A stretch of 5,969 bases of DNA from ASMP01 sp041484115 (GTDB lineage: Archaea > Nanobdellota > Nanobdellia > Pacearchaeales > GW2011-AR1): positions 1 through 5,969 of the forward strand of contig JBGPHA010000030.1 in assembly GCA_041484115.1 (NCBI GenBank), given 5' to 3'. Below the pieces are notes generated by a model. It did not search any database. It saw only the letters and a list, made by a program, of their open reading frames with translations, and was not told the origin of the DNA. A program made the position numbers and the translations under genes. Below are positions 1 to 4,789 of the stretch, one piece after another (the stretch's first letter is position 1; each line of letters opens with the position of its first letter).

Positions 1-201
1 GAATTTGAAACAGAAGACTATGCTTTACTTCTTTTTTACATCCCTAGAGAAGTTCTGGAAACAGGAGAAGTTGTTTTTGACACCGTTCTCGCAAGAAGAA
101 ATGTTAATGTCAGAAACGCGGAAAGATTGTGGGCAGAAGCATTAGATTTGTTAAATTCAGAATGTCCTCTAGAAACTTGTGAATGGTGTGAGAAAGTTTA
201 A
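1..201 (+). CDS. C-terminal fragment of a PD-(D/E)XK nuclease-like protein (5' end outside the window)
   Basis: The frame is open from the first base of the window to TAA at 199-201, giving 66 residues with no start, so this is the 3' end of a longer gene. The fragment has a strand-like hydrophobic stretch (residues 7-14, YALLLFYI), a VVFDT segment (24-28), a helix rich in Ala, Glu and Leu (about 38-52), and a closing cysteine cluster C55, C60, C63 (CPLETCEWC). From memory, this arrangement resembles the C-terminus of archaeal PD-(D/E)XK (Cas4/RecB-like) proteins, in which a late Cys cluster may bind Zn or Fe-S. The catalytic residues would lie upstream and cannot be checked here, so the family call is tentative. 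The gene converges on the next one, and their stop codons overlap. Confidence 0.6.
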   Translation, partial: EFETEDYALLLFYIPREVLETGEVVFDTVLARRNVNVRNAERLWAEALDLLNSECPLETCEWCEKV

Positions 202-467
202 TTCCAAATTAGAGAATTATGTTTTTCTATTATCCCTATAATAGTTTTTCCTTCATTTCCATTTATTTCAAATGGAATTGGTATCCCATAGTTTACCTGT
301 TCAAAAATATAAAAAAAGCCAATGTAAGCTCTTTCAAGCTCTTCTATTGTTTCATATGACTTCAAAAAATAAGCAGAAGACTCCCCTGTTCTAAATCCAA
401 TGCCATATTTATGTGACTTATCAACAAGAGGTTTCAAGATATCAATATCTTCTGTCGCTCTTTCCAT
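198..467 (-). CDS. Hypothetical protein, 89 aa
   Basis: This is a small, probably cytoplasmic protein with no signal peptide or clear membrane segment. I do not recognise a family. It has an acidic/basic N-terminal helix-like part (residues 1-20), an aromatic-rich middle containing the segment YETIEELERAYIGFFYIFEQ (38-57), and a Gly/Ile-rich C-terminal part. ATG at 467 is the only Met that gives this length, but it has no well-spaced Shine-Dalgarno; a weak TATA-like GAATAAAAAT at 490-499 sits about 27 bp upstream. The frame stays open upstream for 16 codons, without an ATG, GTG or TTG, back to the TGA that ends the neighbouring gene at 516. The true N-terminus is therefore uncertain: the protein may start at 467, or the two genes may be one interrupted gene. 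Its stop overlaps the stop of the plus-strand gene on its left. Confidence 0.6.
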   Translation of the reverse strand: MERATEDIDILKPLVDKSHKYGIGFRTGESSAYFLKSYETIEELERAYIGFFYIFEQVNYGIPIPFEINGNEGKTIIGIIEKHNSLIWN

Positions 468-515
468 ACCCTTTTCATAAGTATCTCCGATTTTTATTCT
501 TTTCCTATTCTTTTC

Positions 516-878
516 TCAATCTATCACCCTATAAAGCTGCACAGTAAACCATTCCCCCTCTGCATCCGGGTCTTCCACAAAAATATTTTTTCTTAGGATA
601 AATCCAACTTTTCCTTCCAATTCTTTTTTCAATTCTTTTTTGAGTTTGCCTTTTATTGTTTGATTGACCTGGAATAAAACGTGCCTGCTTAATTCAAAAG
701 GCTGACCATCTACATTTACATGTGCATAAAAACTATCTAAAGCATAAGAAATTGCCTCAACACTCCGAACATTTCCCATAATATCAACAACTCTTCCTTC
801 TGTATCATATCCTAGAGGGATAAATTCAGGTCTTTCTGAAGTTCCACCTTCAGGTTCTGATGCCCATCCTTCATCCAT
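516..878 (-). CDS. Hypothetical protein, 120 aa
   Basis: This is a soluble-looking protein of unknown family. It has an acidic, Gly/Pro/Ser-rich N-terminus (residues 1-18) and then a beta-like stretch whose GYDTEGRVVDIMGNV (23-37) suggests short strands and turns. A charged helix with a KKELKKELEGK repeat (80-90) follows, then C-terminal strands (91-96, 110-119). There is no signal peptide or membrane segment. ATG at 878 is chosen because an in-frame TAA lies shortly upstream; an in-frame CTG nine bases upstream is less likely. No Shine-Dalgarno is evident, and an AT-rich TATA-like element lies about 27 bp upstream. The gene is divergent from the beta-barrel-like gene across a 117-bp spacer. 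Its TGA at 516-518 is in frame with the following unknown gene. Confidence 0.65.
   Translation of the reverse strand: MDEGWASEPEGGTSERPEFIPLGYDTEGRVVDIMGNVRSVEAISYALDSFYAHVNVDGQPFELSRHVLFQVNQTIKGKLKKELKKELEGKVGFILRKNIFVEDPDAEGEWFTVQLYRVID
618..641. repeat. Perfect 12-bp tandem duplication inside a coding region
   Basis: CAATTCTTTTTT occurs twice back to back (618-629 and 630-641). Read on the minus strand it encodes the doubled tetrapeptide KKEL-KKEL in the 120-aa unknown protein, so the reading frame is kept. It looks like a replication-slippage product. Confidence 0.8.
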
Positions 879-900
879 AGAATTCAGATCATTCCATCTT

Positions 901-909
901 TTTTAATAA
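901..909 (-). promoter_or_regulatory. Possible TATA box for the 120-aa gene
   Basis: On the minus strand this reads TTATTAAAA, centred about 27 bp upstream of the ATG at 878. That spacing suits an archaeal promoter giving a leaderless transcript. The match to the consensus is only moderate. Confidence 0.35.
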
Positions 910-963
910 TTATTCTCTTCTAAAATATGCTTCCAATCCCCCCCTTTTTAGAGTATACAAATC

Positions 964-973
964 TTTAAAAATA
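964..973 (+). promoter_or_regulatory. TATA box for the beta-barrel-like gene
   Basis: TTTAAAAATA lies about 28 bp upstream of the ATG at 996, with no Shine-Dalgarno in between. This fits an archaeal box A that places the transcription start at or next to the ATG. A C7T5 run (938-949) lies just upstream of the box and is unusual in this AT-rich spacer. Confidence 0.5.
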
Positions 974-995
974 AAACGGGTTATTTTTACCTGCA

Positions 996-1841
996 ATGAC
1001 ACTTAGGAAAATTCTAGGTCTGGAAAGGAAATTGGCTATCTTTGGAACATTAGGAACCTTGTCTGCTGCAATTCCTTCCTCCGTATTTGCACAAGAACAG
1101 CAAAGAGGCCCTCCGCCAGTCACCGCCCAGGCAGGATTTGAATTCTTTTTAGCAAGAGGTGGTGAGATAGCAAGCCAGTATAATAACAGATGGTTCTCCA
1201 ACCTTCGTGCAAATCTTTTTGAAATTGGAAAATTCCATGCAGAAGTAGGAATATTTTTGGGTGGAACTAACAGATTATTTGTAGAACTTCCAAAACATAT
1301 TCAAACTTTTCACGAACACTTCGGTGGAAGTTTGGTTTATTCACCCATAAATAACCTTTCATTTAATCTTTCTTATATAAGATTCAATACTGATATCTCA
1401 AATTCCCCTTTGATAAATGAAAAAGGAGAGAGGCCTTCAGGAGGAGCTTATGACGCATTGAGCTCAGGACTTCGATATGCTCCAAATGAAAGAACTTCTT
1501 TAACCGGTGAATTAAGCTTTCATTTATTAGACAAGGCATATATTGGAAGAACCCGCTTCAGATTTATTGGAAGAACAAGAATAGGCCAGTATAATATAGA
1601 AGCCTCTTTACATAGAATTGAACATGGAGTAAAACAACAAACTTACTATAATCCTTTTTATCCATGGCAAATATCTATAGGTCACAGGATACCTGGTACA
1701 AATGTAGAGATGAACATTACTTACGGAGACAGAAACTTTCTTGATTTGCAGGAAAACAAGCCTCAACCAAGAAATGTCCCATTAAGAACATTAACAATAG
1801 GCGCAGCTGTAAAAGCACCATATTCTTCTAGAAACCCTTAA
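996..1841 (+). CDS. Secreted beta-strand-rich protein, outer-membrane beta-barrel-like, 281 aa
   Basis: The N-terminus has basic residues (R4, K5, R11, K12), a hydrophobic segment at 13-32, and a good signal-peptidase site VFA|QE after A32, so the protein is predicted to be exported. The mature part has no cysteine and no long hydrophobic helix. It is built from alternating polar/apolar stretches joined by short turns: 67-75, 79-88, 109-115 with 121-131, 155-161 with 167-177, 182-191 with 197-206, 224-231 with 236-243, and 263-273. Pairs such as GGSLVYSP followed by NLSFNLSYIRF look like beta-hairpins of bacterial outer-membrane barrels. About 10-12 strands could be present. I do not recognise a named family, and there is no C-terminal Phe/Trp sorting signal as in bacterial BamA substrates. 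ATG at 996 is favoured by the complete signal peptide and the TATA box. A surface-layer or cell-wall-associated beta protein is the alternative. Confidence 0.7.
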   Translation: MTLRKILGLERKLAIFGTLGTLSAAIPSSVFAQEQQRGPPPVTAQAGFEFFLARGGEIASQYNNRWFSNLRANLFEIGKFHAEVGIFLGGTNRLFVELPKHIQTFHEHFGGSLVYSPINNLSFNLSYIRFNTDISNSPLINEKGERPSGGAYDALSSGLRYAPNERTSLTGELSFHLLDKAYIGRTRFRFIGRTRIGQYNIEASLHRIEHGVKQQTYYNPFYPWQISIGHRIPGTNVEMNITYGDRNFLDLQENKPQPRNVPLRTLTIGAAVKAPYSSRNP

Positions 1842-1845
1842 ATAT
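1838..1845 (+). promoter_or_regulatory. TATA box for the small membrane-protein pair
   Basis: TTAAATAT lies about 25 bp upstream of the ATG at 1866 and overlaps the TAA stop (1839-1841) of the preceding gene. There is no Shine-Dalgarno before 1866, so a leaderless start is likely. Confidence 0.45.
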
Positions 1846-1865
1846 TCCTTTTTCTTATCTCTTTT

Positions 1866-2033
1866 ATGGCAAGAAATAAAAAAAATTATCCAGAAGGACT
1901 TGCAATTCCAGCAGGATTATTTATTGGAATGGGAATTGGATTTTTAACTGGAAATCTTGTGGCCTGGATGTTCATTGGCCTTGGTGTAGGATTTCTGTTC
2001 TCATTTTTATCTAAATTAAAGAAGAAGAGATAA
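1866..2033 (+). CDS. Small two-helix membrane protein, 55 aa
   Basis: This short gene runs from ATG 1866 to TAA 2031-2033. The protein starts with a basic tail (MARNKKN), has two hydrophobic Gly-rich segments (about residues 11-28 and 31-48) separated by a short TGN turn, and ends in a basic KLKKKR tail. The basic ends suggest a helical hairpin with both termini in the cytoplasm. Gly-x-Gly repeats such as GMGIG and GLGVG would allow tight helix packing. The start is supported by a TATA box about 25 bp upstream, and the next gene begins four bases after the stop, which points to co-transcription. Its function is unknown. Confidence 0.65.
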   Translation: MARNKKNYPEGLAIPAGLFIGMGIGFLTGNLVAWMFIGLGVGFLFSFLSKLKKKR

Positions 2034-2037
2034 AAAA

Positions 2038-2292
2038 ATGGCTAGAAAAAGAGGATTTAAACATCATATCATACATAAGAGCAAATTAACTTTGCTTTTT
2101 TTCTTAAAAGTTTTCTTTATGTTATTCTCTTTTTTTTCAGTGATGATCGCCTTTTCCTTAATTTCTCCTTGGGCTACCTTAACTAAGCTTTCCTTATCAT
2201 CATTACTCAACTGGTCAATTGCTCTTGCATTAGTTATCTTACTGTATCTTTTCTTTGTTATAAGAATTTTAAAACTTTTAAAATTCGAGTAA
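2038..2292 (+). CDS. Small membrane protein, 84 aa
   Basis: The protein has a strongly basic, His-containing N-terminus (MARKRGFKHHIIHKSK) followed by two predicted membrane helices, about residues 17-43 and 56-75, and a short basic tail. By the positive-inside rule both ends should be cytoplasmic. I recognise no family. It follows the 55-aa membrane-protein gene with a four-base gap, so the two are probably one transcript and may act together. There is no Shine-Dalgarno. Its TAA (2290-2292) is one base from the stop of the convergent RHH gene. Confidence 0.65.
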   Translation: MARKRGFKHHIIHKSKLTLLFFLKVFFMLFSFFSVMIAFSLISPWATLTKLSLSSLLNWSIALALVILLYLFFVIRILKLLKFE

Positions 2293-2293
2293 A

Positions 2294-2512
2294 TTAAATA
2301 TAAGAAGGCAATTCTTTCCTTTCAGTTACAGTGGAATGGGTATTGCTAATGGTTTCTTTTTCTTTTGTTATCTCTTTTTCCTCTAATTTTTTTATTTTAT
2401 CCCTAATGGATTCACGAATAAACTCTGTTTTTGTCATGTAATTGTGCTTTTTCATGATTTTTTCTATTGCATTCAAGAATTCTTTTTCCAGCTTGAGACT
2501 TACCCCTTTCAT
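2294..2512 (-). CDS. Ribbon-helix-helix (CopG/Arc-type) transcriptional regulator, 72 aa
   Basis: The first ~46 residues match the RHH DNA-binding fold: a short beta-strand VSLKL (4-8) whose outward side chains would contact the major groove, helix A (about 10-22), a turn at HNYM, and helix B beginning TKTEFIRESIRDKIKKLEEK (27-46). RHH proteins act as dimers and usually bind tandem operator sites cooperatively. The C-terminal tail (47-72) is charged and low in hydrophobics, and its role is unknown. The gene follows the DoxX-like gene after a longer spacer than its neighbours have, and has its own TATA box. GTAATAY repeats cover the region between that box and the ATG, strongly suggesting autorepression. 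No Shine-Dalgarno precedes the ATG, so leaderless initiation is likely. Confidence 0.85.
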   Translation of the reverse strand: MKGVSLKLEKEFLNAIEKIMKKHNYMTKTEFIRESIRDKIKKLEEKEITKEKETISNTHSTVTERKELPSYI

Positions 2513-2513
2513 A

Positions 2514-2585
2514 GTAATATTAAGTAATACCTCGTAATATTTAAATTTAACTATAAGGATTTATCTTAGTAATACTCTGTAATAC
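2514..2585. repeat. Five GTAATAY repeats phased at 10 bp: probable RHH operator
   Basis: The 7-bp motif GTAATA(C/T) starts at 2514, 2524, 2534, 2569 and 2579. Within each cluster the spacing is exactly 10 bp, one helical turn, so all copies face the same side of the DNA. The first cluster fills the space between the RHH gene's start codon and its TATA box; the second lies about 25-45 bp upstream of the box. This layout is typical of sites bound by RHH dimers side by side, so the adjacent RHH protein is the natural candidate. The binding itself is inferred. Confidence 0.7.
2538..2545 (-). promoter_or_regulatory. TATA box of the RHH regulator gene
   Basis: On the minus strand this reads TTTAAATA, an excellent archaeal box A, centred about 29 bp from the ATG at 2512. 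Transcription would begin at or a few bases before the start codon. The third GTAATAY repeat overlaps its edge, so a bound regulator should block TBP or polymerase. Confidence 0.6.
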
Positions 2586-2594
2586 TAAGTATTA
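2580..2594. promoter_or_regulatory. 15-bp palindrome in the RHH operator region
   Basis: TAATACT-A-AGTATTA is a perfect 7-bp inverted repeat around one central base. It includes the last direct GTAATAC repeat and adds an inverted TAATAC copy, lying just after the end of the DoxX-like gene. It may be an extra operator half-site. As a hairpin it would be weak. Confidence 0.45.
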
Positions 2595-2601
2595 TTATTA
2601 A

Positions 2602-2946
2602 TCATCTTTTTTTGCTTAAAGTTGCAAGAGCAAGAGCAGCAAAGAACAATCCAACATCTCTGAAGGTTATTATTAAAGCCCCGAGATTTGTTAGAATTAT
2701 CCCTGCAAGTAATATGCTAGAGAAAACTGCAGCATAGAAAGTCTTTTTTCCAGAAAGTAACCACAAACCAAGTATAAGATTTATCGTTTCACTAACGAAA
2801 AGAAAATATCCTCTGGTTATGGAATTTCCAACAAAAGAAGGGATAAAACCTACCCATGCTTGTGGATCTGAAAAACCAGAAAATGCAGCATAGATAAAAA
2901 CAAATGCAAGCCCTATCCTCAGAAATAAAGAGGAATCATATTTCAT
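2602..2946 (-). CDS. DoxX-like integral membrane protein, 114 aa
   Basis: The protein has four hydrophobic segments and the early signature LRIGLAFVFIYAAFSGFSDPQAWVGFIP (split here as LRIGLAFVF, IYAAFSGF, then DPQAWVGFIP), followed by a Glu-containing helix (SETINLILGLWLL), a short basic loop (GKK), and a final FRDVGLFFAALALA helix. This pattern is that of the small DoxX/DoxD-type family, found in thiosulfate:quinone oxidoreductase and in many uncharacterised redox membrane proteins. Exact activity cannot be inferred. I chose ATG at 2946, seven bases after the upstream cupredoxin's stop. A TTG at 2964 would add six polar residues and overlap the cupredoxin by 11 bases; a GAGG-like sequence lies before it, but that sequence is also needed to encode the cupredoxin's C-terminus. 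The short spacing suggests co-transcription with the cupredoxin. Confidence 0.75.
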   Translation of the reverse strand: MKYDSSLFLRIGLAFVFIYAAFSGFSDPQAWVGFIPSFVGNSITRGYFLFVSETINLILGLWLLSGKKTFYAAVFSSILLAGIILTNLGALIITFRDVGLFFAALALATLSKKR

Positions 2947-2953
2947 TTTACTT

Positions 2954-3424
2954 TTACTGTACAATTATTATTCCTCTCATACCTGGATGAATAGAACAGT
3001 GATAATTATATGTTCCAGCTGTTGTGAATGTGTGCGGATAGGTTCCACCGCTTGTAGGAGAAGAATAATATCCTCCACTGCTGGCTCCACCTAATGGTGA
3101 GGAACTCAATTCATTTCCAGAATCAGAAGTAACTGTATGCTGCATTACGTCGTTATTTGTCCAGACAACAGTATCTCCAACATTTATCGTTAACATAGGA
3201 GTTTGAAATGCAGTATTCTGTATCATGATGTTGTATGTTTTTGGAGTTGTTTGGGGTGTTCCTGAAGATCCTGAACCAGGTTGTACGTTATTAGAATTTA
3301 TATTTCCAGAAGAACCTGTATAAAGATTATTCTGGCTGCTCTGATTTTTATAAAAATATATTAGAAATCCTCCTGCAATAAGAGCAATGATCAATAAAAT
3401 AGCAATAATAGTGGTTTTTTGCAT
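2954..3424 (-). CDS. Membrane-anchored type-1 (blue) copper cupredoxin, 156 aa
   Basis: An N-terminal membrane segment (residues 5-25) anchors the protein. A Ser/Gly/Asn/Pro/Thr-rich linker (27-62) then holds a C-terminal plastocyanin/halocyanin/amicyanin-type domain (63-156) outside the membrane. The domain shows the family's GDTVVWTNND strand (83-92) and a complete copper site: H96 in MQHTV, then C143, H146 and M149 in YHCSIHPGM. The C-x2-H-x2-M spacing is that of amicyanin-type loops rather than plant plastocyanin. A Gly/Ser/Tyr-rich insertion (about 103-128) lies between the first ligand and the final strands. Its role should be one-electron transfer at the cell surface; the partner is unknown, but a flavin/Rieske protein and a DoxX-like protein are encoded nearby. 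ATG at 3424 has a GGGTG Shine-Dalgarno-like element 8 bases upstream, one of few in the window. Confidence 0.88.
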   Translation of the reverse strand: MQKTTIIAILLIIALIAGGFLIYFYKNQSSQNNLYTGSSGNINSNNVQPGSGSSGTPQTTPKTYNIMIQNTAFQTPMLTINVGDTVVWTNNDVMQHTVTSDSGNELSSSPLGGASSGGYYSSPTSGGTYPHTFTTAGTYNYHCSIHPGMRGIIIVQ

Positions 3425-3432
3425 ATGTATAG

Positions 3433-3437
3433 CACCC
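3433..3437 (-). promoter_or_regulatory. Shine-Dalgarno-like site of the type-1 cupredoxin gene
   Basis: On the minus strand GGGTG ends 8 bases before the ATG at 3424. It is notable because most other genes here lack any such site. It would imply a short 5' leader, perhaps from a second TATA-like TTAAATAATA further upstream near 3471, which overlaps the end of the previous gene. Confidence 0.4.
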
Positions 3438-3444
3438 TTCTTAT

Positions 3445-3452
3445 CTTTTAAA
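3445..3452 (-). promoter_or_regulatory. Possible TATA box of the type-1 cupredoxin gene
   Basis: The minus strand reads TTTAAAAG, centred about 25 bp upstream of the ATG at 3424. If used, the transcript would be leaderless and the GGGTG site irrelevant; the two signals point to alternative starts. Confidence 0.35.
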
Positions 3453-3467
3453 TTTAACTATTAATTA

Positions 3468-3890
3468 TTATTTAACTGCCTTTAATATGAATTTGCTTGA
3501 ATAATAACCAACAATGAATGCCAATGTATGGACAATCCCAAAAGCAGCACCTGTTCCAAGCTCCCCCATTCCTAAAAAACTCAAACCCTTTAATGGAATA
3601 CCTAATGGATAAAAATTAAAAATCTCTGGAAGCACATTATAATAAAGACCAAATAAAGAAGCAACAATTATTCCTCCAATTAGAACCTTGATAAATTCTT
3701 TTTTCTTCAGATTCATACCATAGAGAAATATCAATGAAAATACAAAATAAAGTCCTAATTTGATAAGAAAGTATGCTGTATTCTCCATAGGAGTTGAAAA
3801 AAACTTATGAGAAAAATAATCTACCCCAAAAACTCCTATTAATGCTGTAAGCAAAGCCCCAAAAATAATCTTAGGATAATCCCTATTCAT
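3468..3890 (-). CDS. Four-helix integral membrane protein, 140 aa, unknown function
   Basis: Hydrophobic segments lie at about residues 8-24, 39-57, 67-87 and 113-131, with a basic loop (KKKEFIK, 62-68) between helices 2 and 3 and a basic C-terminus. A loop with NVLPEIFNFYPLGIP (85-99) and a Gly-rich GMGELGTG (107-114) precedes the last helix, which carries a single His (H121). I recognise no family. It sits between a second four-helix protein gene and the type-1 cupredoxin gene, all on the same strand, so it may be a membrane partner of the cupredoxins. It has its own TATA-like box upstream. ATG at 3890 is the only reasonable start. Confidence 0.65.
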   Translation of the reverse strand: MNRDYPKIIFGALLTALIGVFGVDYFSHKFFSTPMENTAYFLIKLGLYFVFSLIFLYGMNLKKKEFIKVLIGGIIVASLFGLYYNVLPEIFNFYPLGIPLKGLSFLGMGELGTGAAFGIVHTLAFIVGYYSSKFILKAVK

Positions 3891-3910
3891 GTTATCATAA
3901 TTGTTCTTTT

Positions 3911-3919
3911 ATTCTTAAA
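3911..3919 (-). promoter_or_regulatory. Possible TATA box of the 140-aa membrane-protein gene
   Basis: The minus strand reads TTTAAGAAT, centred 25 bp before the ATG at 3890 and overlapping the stop codon (3915-3917) of the upstream gene. There is no Shine-Dalgarno before the start, so leaderless initiation is possible. Confidence 0.4.
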
Positions 3920-4259
3920 TCTTGCCGATAATTTTGCTTCTTAGAATAAAGACGATCACAGAATTCAAAATCGCTCCGCTTACCGAATAAATATTCCAAT
4001 AATTTGAGACAGGCCCTGTCCCAAGAATCACATAAACTAATTCATCAGCCACCATCGCCAATCCTATAGAAAGTAAAATCCAGTTAAATCCAAAATTCTT
4101 CAGCATTAAAGCAATTAAAATTAAGATCAGCCCAATCCAAAAATGATGTATCAACACCCCCAATATTCTTACCTTTTGGTCTGGAAAAAAGAAAACAAAA
4201 AACCTTATTGCCAGAATAGTTAAGATGAAAACAAGAAAAAAGGTATTTCCTTTATCCAT
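3915..4259 (-). CDS. Four-helix integral membrane protein with HH and DE motifs, 114 aa
   Basis: Predicted helices lie at about residues 6-25, 32-53, 59-80 and 90-106. Two charged or polar pairs fall in hydrophobic surroundings: H38-H39 at the start of helix 2 (IHHFWIGL) and D72-E73 within helix 3 (GLAMVADEL). Paired His and Asp/Glu inside membrane helices suggest a metal site or proton path, but this is only inference. From memory, similar HHxWIG...ADE proteins occur as uncharacterised membrane proteins in archaea. Its stop lies 24 bases before the next membrane-protein gene, and both lie between the two cupredoxin genes. ATG at 4259 is supported by a strong TATA box about 25 bp upstream. 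Confidence 0.68.
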   Translation of the reverse strand: MDKGNTFFLVFILTILAIRFFVFFFPDQKVRILGVLIHHFWIGLILILIALMLKNFGFNWILLSIGLAMVADELVYVILGTGPVSNYWNIYSVSGAILNSVIVFILRSKIIGKI

Positions 4260-4280
4260 TAATAATGAATATTTCTATTG

Positions 4281-4288
4281 TTTATAAA
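4281..4288 (-). promoter_or_regulatory. TATA box of the HH/DE membrane-protein gene
   Basis: The palindromic TTTATAAA is centred about 25 bp upstream of the ATG at 4259, within the short gap after the upstream cupredoxin's TAG (4292-4294). No Shine-Dalgarno is present, so a leaderless transcript is likely. Confidence 0.5.
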
Positions 4289-4291
4289 TTA

Positions 4292-4768
4292 CTATTGCAC
4301 AGCTATTTTTCCATGAAGATTAGGATTAAGATGATCATGATAACCCCATGTTCCAACTTCGTTAAAAGTAAAACTGTAAGATCCTCCAGGAACTATTCCT
4401 TTACATGCATCAAATATTGTACTTTCTTCAGAAGTTCCACACTTTTCTATTCCTGATCCAGGATAAACAGTATGTGTTGGATGACTTGCAGATGCAGGCC
4501 AGTGCGTTTCTGTATCTTTGTTAACCCATGTAACTGTGTCTCCTTTTGAAATAGTTAATGTTGCAGGCGTGAAGCCAGAGGAAGTCATTTCTATGACATT
4601 AGTTGTTTTTACAACACCCCCTGTTATTCCTGCTCCTGCACTTGAATTTTCTTCAGGATTGTTTACAACACCAGCAGTTTTTATAGGATTTTTTGCAAAA
4701 GAGCTGAAAAGAAAAACTGCTCCAATAATAACTACCAGAAGAAGAATTGCTACAGTGATTTTTCCCAT
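4292..4768 (-). CDS. Membrane-anchored cupredoxin with Asp in place of the copper Cys, 158 aa
   Basis: A membrane anchor (residues 4-24) and a low-complexity linker (25-53) precede a cupredoxin domain (about 54-158) with the usual GFTPATLTISKGDTVTW (split as GFTPATLTI and SKGDTVTWVN). The expected first ligand is H89 (THWPAS). The C-terminal loop reads YHDHLNP (143-149), so the type-1 Cys is replaced by D145, and there is no following C-x2-H-x2-M pattern. Extra His residues H96 and H99 (SHPTHTVYPG), with H144 and H146, could form a different metal site. C110 and C122 in the insertion may form a disulfide. From memory, such HPTH...YHDHLNP cupredoxins recur in DPANN archaea and candidate-phylum bacteria, so this is probably a distinct subfamily rather than a broken gene. 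It lies directly downstream of the flavin/Rieske gene. Confidence 0.85.
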   Translation of the reverse strand: MGKITVAILLLVVIIGAVFLFSSFAKNPIKTAGVVNNPEENSSAGAGITGGVVKTTNVIEMTSSGFTPATLTISKGDTVTWVNKDTETHWPASASHPTHTVYPGSGIEKCGTSEESTIFDACKGIVPGGSYSFTFNEVGTWGYHDHLNPNLHGKIAVQ

Positions 4769-4789
4769 TCTAATTCTAAGAAATTACTA

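Noticed and set aside
476..517. ATG at 478 with a well-spaced GGAG upstream
   Set aside because: Its frame stops after 14 codons. It is only of interest if a frameshift joins it to the 89-aa gene, for which there is no direct evidence.
965..1201. Minus-strand frame of 78 codons opposite the start of the beta-barrel-like gene
   Set aside because: It lies opposite a well-supported gene with a signal peptide and has an unconvincing composition, so it is treated as a shadow frame.
2513..2600. CRISPR-like or replication-origin iterons in the RHH upstream region
   Set aside because: The repeats are only 7 bp at 10-bp steps with no uniform spacers and no replication gene next to them, so an RHH operator explains them better.
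2962..2964. TTG as the start of the DoxX-like protein
   Set aside because: It would overlap the upstream cupredoxin and add a polar tail. The ATG at 2946 begins just before the first conserved helix. It is not fully excluded, as a GAGG-like sequence precedes it.
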